A stretch of 36,284 bases of DNA. Source: Elusimicrobiota bacterium. GTDB taxonomy: Bacteria > Elusimicrobiota > Elusimicrobia > UBA1565 > UBA9628. The first letter of the stretch is position 1. The number at the start of each line of letters is the position of its first letter. The DNA is taken from the NCBI GenBank assembly GCA_023700845.1, contig JAMPYD010000004.1, positions 1 through 36,284 of the forward strand, in the 5' to 3' direction. The notes beneath the pieces were generated by a model. That model was not told where the DNA came from. It searched no databases and saw only the letters and a program-made list of their open reading frames with translations. Positions 31,638-36,284 of this stretch are shown here, piece by piece. The position numbers and the translations under genes were made by a program.

Positions 31638-34565
31638 CTAGGAGGACTTGCCTTTGGCGGAGCGAGTCTCGCTTTCCTCGATGAGGCGCTTGTACTCGTC
31701 GATGACGGTGGGGTCGGTATTGACCATGCTCGCGGTCTTGAAGTCGCCCGCGGCGTTGCCGTACTTCTGGGTGGAGGTCCAGACCGCGGCGCGGTTGCGG
31801 TAGAAGCGGTCGATGAGGGAGTTGGCGGCGATGGCGCGCGAGAAGCTCTCGAGCGCGTCGTCCTGGCGCTTCAGCGCGAAGTAGCCGAGGCCGAGGCCGT
31901 TCAAGGCGTTCGGATCGAGCGGGTCGTGCTTCACCGCGAGCGAGTAGTTCTCGAGCGCCTTCGGATACTGCTTGAGGAAATAGTGGACGTTGCCCGCGCG
32001 GAGGTAGGCCTCGGCGTTCTTGGGGTCGACCTGCAGAGCTTTTCCTAATTCTCCGATCGCGGCCTTGTAGTTGCGGCGCATCGTCAGGACGATCGCCAGC
32101 TTCACGCGCGCGCCCGCGTCGTTGGGCTCGAGCTCGAGCGCGCGCACGAGGTCCTGCTGCGCCGCCTCGAGAGCGTCCTGGGCGGTCAGCGCGACGCCGC
32201 GCCCGACGTAGGCGTCCGCGACCGAGCCGTCGAGCTCCATGGCCTTCGTGTACTCGAGCACGGCCTTGTCGAATTGCTCGGAGTTGTGCAGCGAGTCGGC
32301 GCGCAGGATGAACACGTACGGGTCGTCCATGTCCTTGGTCATCCGGCCCTCGAGGTCGACGATCGCGGACAGGAAGTCGTCGCCCTGGGGATGCCCGGCG
32401 GCGAAGCCGATGTAGGCGCTGCGCACGTAGGGATCCATGCCGACGGCCTCGAGATAGACGCGATGCGACTCCTTGTACTGCCGCGAGGCGGCGTGCGAGA
32501 TCGACTTCGCGATCAGGCCCTCGGCGCGGCGCGTGCCGAGCGCCCAGGCGGTGTCGATGTCCTCGATCACGCGCGGATACTGCTTCAGCGCGAACTTCGC
32601 GAGGGCGCGATGGAGGTAGGCGGGCCCGTGCTGGCTGTCGAGCTCGATGGCGCGCTCGCAGGCCTTGAGCGCCCCCCTCGGGTCCCGCGCCAGGCGCCGG
32701 GCCTGGCACAGATAGGTCCAGGTGTCCTTCGAACGGGGCTCGAGCTCGAGCGACTTCTGGAAGTCGGACTGCGCGGCTTTGAGCTGGCTCAGCGCGGCGT
32801 AGGCGAGGCCGCGGTGCTGATACGCGCTGGCGAGCTTGCCGTCGAGCTGCAGCGCCTGGCTGAGGTCGCGCACCGCCTGCTCGTAGTCCCGCGCGCGCAG
32901 GCGGATATGGCCGAGGGTGTCGTAGATCGCGGCGTTGTTGGGGTCCTTCTCGAGGGCGGCCTCGATGTCGCGGCGGGCGCCCGAATGATCGCCGAGCTGG
33001 AACTCCGCGTCGGCCCGGCGCTCCAGGATGCGGGCCGCCGGGCCCTTCAGCTCGAGGGCGGCGTTGAACGAATCGATGGCCTTGAAGTACATCCGGCTGC
33101 GCAGGCGCAGCGAGCCGAGGTTGTAGTGGTAGCCGGGCTCGCGAGGCTTCAGCTCGACGGCCGTCATCACGTCGCGCAGCGCCCTCTCGGGCTCCTTGAG
33201 GGCGTTGGCGTACAGCGCGCCGCGCCCGTTGTAGGCCTCGGCGTGCTTGGGGTCCGAGGCGATGGCCTTGGTGAAGTCCTCGAGAGCCAAGGTCGGCTTC
33301 TCGACGCGGGCATAGAAGCTCGCCCGCGCGACGAGGATCTCGGGGTCCGCCGGCGCGAGGCGCACGGCGCGGGTCAGGTCCGAGATCGCGGGGGCGTTCT
33401 GGCCCATGCGCGAGAGCAGCGAGCCGCGCGCGGCGATCACGGGAGCGTTCTCCGGCTCGAGCTTGATCGCGGCGTCGAGGTCGGCGAGCGCGCGCTTGAG
33501 GTCCTTGTCGGATTCGTGCACCCGCGCCCGGCGGACGAGGGCCGCGACGCCGGCGCCGAGGTCGAGGGCGCGGCCGTAGGAGACGGCCGCGTCCTTCCAC
33601 AGCTGCAGGGACAGGTGCCGGTCCCCGATCGCGAGGGCGGCCTCGGGGGTGAGCTTCGGCGAGGTCATCGCGTTGCGGAAGTCGGCGAGCGCCAGCTCGC
33701 GGCGCCCGCCGCGCCAATGCATCTCTCCGCGGTTGAAGTAGGGAGCGTAATCCTGGGCGTCGGCGCGGACCGCGTCCTCGAAGTCCTTCAAGGCGCCGGG
33801 CTCGTCTCCCTGGCGCAGCTTGAGCGCCGCCCGGCCGAGGTACGCATAGGAGTATTCGGGATCGAGCGAGATCGCGCGGTCGTAGGCCTTCGCCGCGCGC
33901 TTCAGGTCGCCCTGCCGGGCCATCGCCGAGCCGACGAGGGCGAACGCCAAGGTGAAATTCTTATTGGAGCGCAGCGCGGCGGTCAGGCTCGCGACGGCCT
34001 TCGCGTCGTCGCCCTTGTCGTAGAACGTCCTTCCGCGCGAGTAGAGCCAGAGCGCCGCCTTCGGCTCGAGCTTGAGGGCCGCCTCGAGGTCGGCCAGAGC
34101 CTTGTCCAGGTCCCCCTTCTCCCGCCACACCCGGGCGCGGACGTACAGCGCGCGGGCCGTCTTCTGGTCGGCCTTCAAGGCGGCGTTGGCGGTCTCGAGG
34201 GCCTTGTCGGCGCGGCCGAGGAGCAGCTGCGCCCCCGCCTTCGAGACGAGCTCATCGACGGCCAGCGACCCGGTGCCGACGCCGAGCAGCTCGACCGCGC
34301 GCGTCGCGTCGGCCTTCTGCCGGGTGAGGTCGCCCGCCGCGTGCCAAAGGCGCGCGCGCAGCTCGTAGGCGCCGCCGCTGCGCGCGTCGGCCAGAAGGGC
34401 CTCGTTGACGGAGCGCATCGAGTCCTTGAAGTCCCCGCGCTGGTATTGGAGCTGGGCTTCGCCCAGGATGCGGCGCGCCGCGCCTTTATCGGCCGCCAAA
34501 GTCGGCGGGACGAGCAAGGCGAGGGCGGCGACGGCCAGCGCGAGCGATCGTGCGGTCTTCAACAT
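31638..34565 (-). CDS. Large secreted TPR-repeat protein (975 aa)
   Basis: Signal peptide MLKTARSLALAVAALALLVPPTLA; roughly 34-aa TPR repeats throughout (e.g. AYDRAISLDPEYSYAYLGRAALKLRQGDEPGALKDFEDAV). Confidence 0.93.
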   Translation of the reverse strand: MLKTARSLALAVAALALLVPPTLAADKGAARRILGEAQLQYQRGDFKDSMRSVNEALLADARSGGAYELRARLWHAAGDLTRQKADATRAVELLGVGTGSLAVDELVSKAGAQLLLGRADKALETANAALKADQKTARALYVRARVWREKGDLDKALADLEAALKLEPKAALWLYSRGRTFYDKGDDAKAVASLTAALRSNKNFTLAFALVGSAMARQGDLKRAAKAYDRAISLDPEYSYAYLGRAALKLRQGDEPGALKDFEDAVRADAQDYAPYFNRGEMHWRGGRRELALADFRNAMTSPKLTPEAALAIGDRHLSLQLWKDAAVSYGRALDLGAGVAALVRRARVHESDKDLKRALADLDAAIKLEPENAPVIAARGSLLSRMGQNAPAISDLTRAVRLAPADPEILVARASFYARVEKPTLALEDFTKAIASDPKHAEAYNGRGALYANALKEPERALRDVMTAVELKPREPGYHYNLGSLRLRSRMYFKAIDSFNAALELKGPAARILERRADAEFQLGDHSGARRDIEAALEKDPNNAAIYDTLGHIRLRARDYEQAVRDLSQALQLDGKLASAYQHRGLAYAALSQLKAAQSDFQKSLELEPRSKDTWTYLCQARRLARDPRGALKACERAIELDSQHGPAYLHRALAKFALKQYPRVIEDIDTAWALGTRRAEGLIAKSISHAASRQYKESHRVYLEAVGMDPYVRSAYIGFAAGHPQGDDFLSAIVDLEGRMTKDMDDPYVFILRADSLHNSEQFDKAVLEYTKAMELDGSVADAYVGRGVALTAQDALEAAQQDLVRALELEPNDAGARVKLAIVLTMRRNYKAAIGELGKALQVDPKNAEAYLRAGNVHYFLKQYPKALENYSLAVKHDPLDPNALNGLGLGYFALKRQDDALESFSRAIAANSLIDRFYRNRAAVWTSTQKYGNAAGDFKTASMVNTDPTVIDEYKRLIEESETRSAKGKSS

Positions 34566-34639
34566 GAGGAGAATACCGGGAACGTGTTACAGATTCAAGA
34601 CTAAATCGCGGGCGACGCCGGCCGGGCGCGCCTATAGAC

Positions 34640-35647
34640 CTATAAGTAGAAGTCGCGCACCCAGCGGTGCTTGGCGATCGCGGCGAGCTCCGCGGCGTCG
34701 AAGTAGCGCCCGTCGCAGGCGCGGGCGTTGAAGGTCACGTGGGAGACGCGGCGCATGCCCGGGATCACCGTCGTGACCGAATCGAAGCTCAGGCAGTACT
34801 TGAGGGCCGCCGCCGCGAGCGTCTCCGCCTTGGGACCGATGACGGCGCGCGCGAGCAGGTCGGCGCGCCGGCAGGTCTCCGTCAGCCGTTCGCCGCCGAA
34901 ATAGTGCGAACGGAAGTCCTCCGGAGCGAAGCGCGTGTCCGGCGTCAGGGTCCCCGTCAGGCTCCCCTCGTCGAACGGGCAGCGCACGATCACGCCGACG
35001 CCCTGCTGCCGGCACGCCGGAAGCAGGCGGTCGGCGGCGCGCTGATCGAACATGTTGAAGAGGACCTGCACGACTCCCACGAGGCCGGTCTTGACGAGCT
35101 CGAGGGCCGAGTCGGGGTCGTCGTTGTTGATCGAGACCCCCCAGTTGCGGACCTTGCCCTCCGTCTTGAGCTTCGCCATCTCCGAAGCGAGCGCGGGCCA
35201 CATCGGGTCCTTGAGCCAGCTGTCGTGCCAGACGTGGAACTGATAGACGTCCAGGGCGTCGCTGCCGACGTTGCGCAGCGAGCGCTCGACGCTGAGCCGC
35301 ACCCAGTCCGGCGGGAACACGAGCGCGAGCTTCGCGCGCGGATGGCCGGGCCATTCCATGTTCTTCGGCGGGACCTTGGTCGAGAGGACGGCGCGGCGGC
35401 CGGCCTCCTTGAAGAGGCGCGCCATCAGGCGCTCGGAGTGGCCGTGGCCGTACGCATAGGCGGTGTCGAAGTAGTCGATCCCCGCGTCGAGGGCCGCGTG
35501 CAGCGCGAGCATCGACTCGTGGTCGTCCGTCGGACCCCACATCGATTTGCCGATGCCCCAGCCGCCGAAGCCGATCTCCGAGATCGACAGCCCGGTCTTG
35601 CCCAGCGGCCGGTGGGGCAGCTTCAATGACGCCTCGCTCGCCTTCAT
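34640..35647 (-). CDS. Aldo/keto reductase family protein
   Basis: HRPLGKTGLSISEIGFGGWGIG, DAGIDYFDTAYAYGHGHSERLMARLF, VLSTKV, DVYQFHVWHD, GKVRNWGVSI. Confidence 0.93.
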   Translation of the reverse strand: MKASEASLKLPHRPLGKTGLSISEIGFGGWGIGKSMWGPTDDHESMLALHAALDAGIDYFDTAYAYGHGHSERLMARLFKEAGRRAVLSTKVPPKNMEWPGHPRAKLALVFPPDWVRLSVERSLRNVGSDALDVYQFHVWHDSWLKDPMWPALASEMAKLKTEGKVRNWGVSINNDDPDSALELVKTGLVGVVQVLFNMFDQRAADRLLPACRQQGVGVIVRCPFDEGSLTGTLTPDTRFAPEDFRSHYFGGERLTETCRRADLLARAVIGPKAETLAAAALKYCLSFDSVTTVIPGMRRVSHVTFNARACDGRYFDAAELAAIAKHRWVRDFYL

Positions 35648-35693
35648 CCCCGTTAATCTAGCAAATCGCGCGGAGTTGTTTATTGGTCGCGCG

Positions 35694-35990
35694 TCATTGC
35701 GAGATCTTGACCTGGAGGCCGATGGAGGCGATGACGTCGGCGACGGCCTCGCAGCGTTCGAGCGGGCCTTGGTACACGACGCACGAGCCTTTCGAGTGCA
35801 CCTCCCAGGAGAAGGCGCGGGCCTGCGAGAGGGAGCAGCGCACGGCCTTTATCAAGATTCGTTCGACGGAGTCGAATGAATGGCAGTCGCAGTTGAAGAG
35901 GATGACGTTCCAGCCGTGGTCGCGCTCGGCGTCGGCGGGCTCCTCGACCTTCTTGACCTCCGCGGCGCCCTTGCGCGTCGCGACGGGCAT
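35694..35990 (-). CDS. ClpS-like ATP-dependent Clp protease adaptor (atypical)
   Basis: DHGWNVILFNCDCHSFDSVERILIKAVRCSLSQARAFSWEVHSKGSCVVYQGPLERCEAVADVIASIGLQVKIS matches the ClpS core layout. Confidence 0.72.
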   Translation of the reverse strand: MPVATRKGAAEVKKVEEPADAERDHGWNVILFNCDCHSFDSVERILIKAVRCSLSQARAFSWEVHSKGSCVVYQGPLERCEAVADVIASIGLQVKISQ

Positions 35991-35992
35991 GG

Positions 35993-36284
35993 TCAGCGCC
36001 GGACGGCGACGGCCATGCCCTCGCCGGTCGGGATCATGGCGCAGGACGAGAACAGCGTCTCGTCCGCCAGGAGCGACAGTGCGGCGCGCATCGGGACGAC
36101 CTTGGGCTTGTCCTCGTGGGACGCGGGCAGGTCGTCGCGGTGGAGGTTGCCGAACAGGTAGGCGTTGTCGCAGATGACGAAGCCGCCGGAGCGCACGTTC
36201 TTGACCGCCCAGCGCGCGTAATCTCCGTAGCCGGTCTTATCGGCGTCGATGAAAACGAGGTCGAAGGGCCCGTGGGCTTCGAGC
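35993..36284 (-). CDS. O-methyltransferase (SAM-dependent, caffeoyl-CoA OMT-like), partial; 5' end beyond the window
   Basis: Frame open to the right edge: FDLVFIDADKTGYGDYARWAVKNVRSGGFVICDNAYLFGNLHRDD...EGMAVAVRR. Confidence 0.85.
   Translation of the reverse strand, partial: LEAHGPFDLVFIDADKTGYGDYARWAVKNVRSGGFVICDNAYLFGNLHRDDLPASHEDKPKVVPMRAALSLLADETLFSSCAMIPTGEGMAVAVRR

Noticed and set aside
32274-34604. 776-aa + strand ORF opposite the TPR gene
   Set aside because: Shadow frame; the minus strand encodes obvious TPRs with a signal peptide.
34566-34605. TTGAAT-N17-TATTCT promoter-like pair on the minus strand before the 975-aa TPR gene
   Set aside because: The -10-like hexamer ends only 4 nt before the ATG and lacks the TG extension seen elsewhere; too weak to call without TSS data.

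Overview
GC-rich bacterial window with no rRNA, tRNA, CRISPR array or transposase recognised. The left half (+ strand, 1-21821) is a cell-surface locus. It starts with the 3' part of a giant secreted repeat protein (open at the left edge, >4000 aa). Next come a 219-aa secreted protein that appears to share the giant's C-terminal domain, a 301-aa secreted Ig-like protein with an internal repeat, and a 641-aa FN3 protein ending in a FlgD/T9SS-type-B-like C-terminal domain. A stand-alone 119-aa copy of that C-terminal domain and a PorV/UPF0164-like barrel fused to TPRs follow. An overlapping operon then encodes a HAMP sensor histidine kinase, an orphan FliF C-terminal-like protein, and a coiled-coil protein with a degenerate HATPase domain. 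The right half (- strand, 21860-36284) has TPR proteins, a LOG-family protein, a TatT/TRAP (TPAT) transporter, a BamA/TamA-like outer-membrane protein, metF, a ~975-aa TPR protein, an aldo/keto reductase, a ClpS-like adaptor and a partial O-methyltransferase. The most interesting structure is the giant protein: five copies of one module, in which copies 1 and 5 carry a jelly-roll/MAM-like insert and copies 2-4 each carry a predicted seven-bladed propeller. Other notable signals are two matching intergenic stem-loops, a 30-nt-arm nested inverted repeat, an 11-bp hairpin with a GAAA loop inside a transporter gene, and -10-like motifs placed almost on start codons. The overall style resembles Elusimicrobiota or related deep-branching Gram-negatives, but that is inference only. 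All family assignments are by eye; no searches were run.
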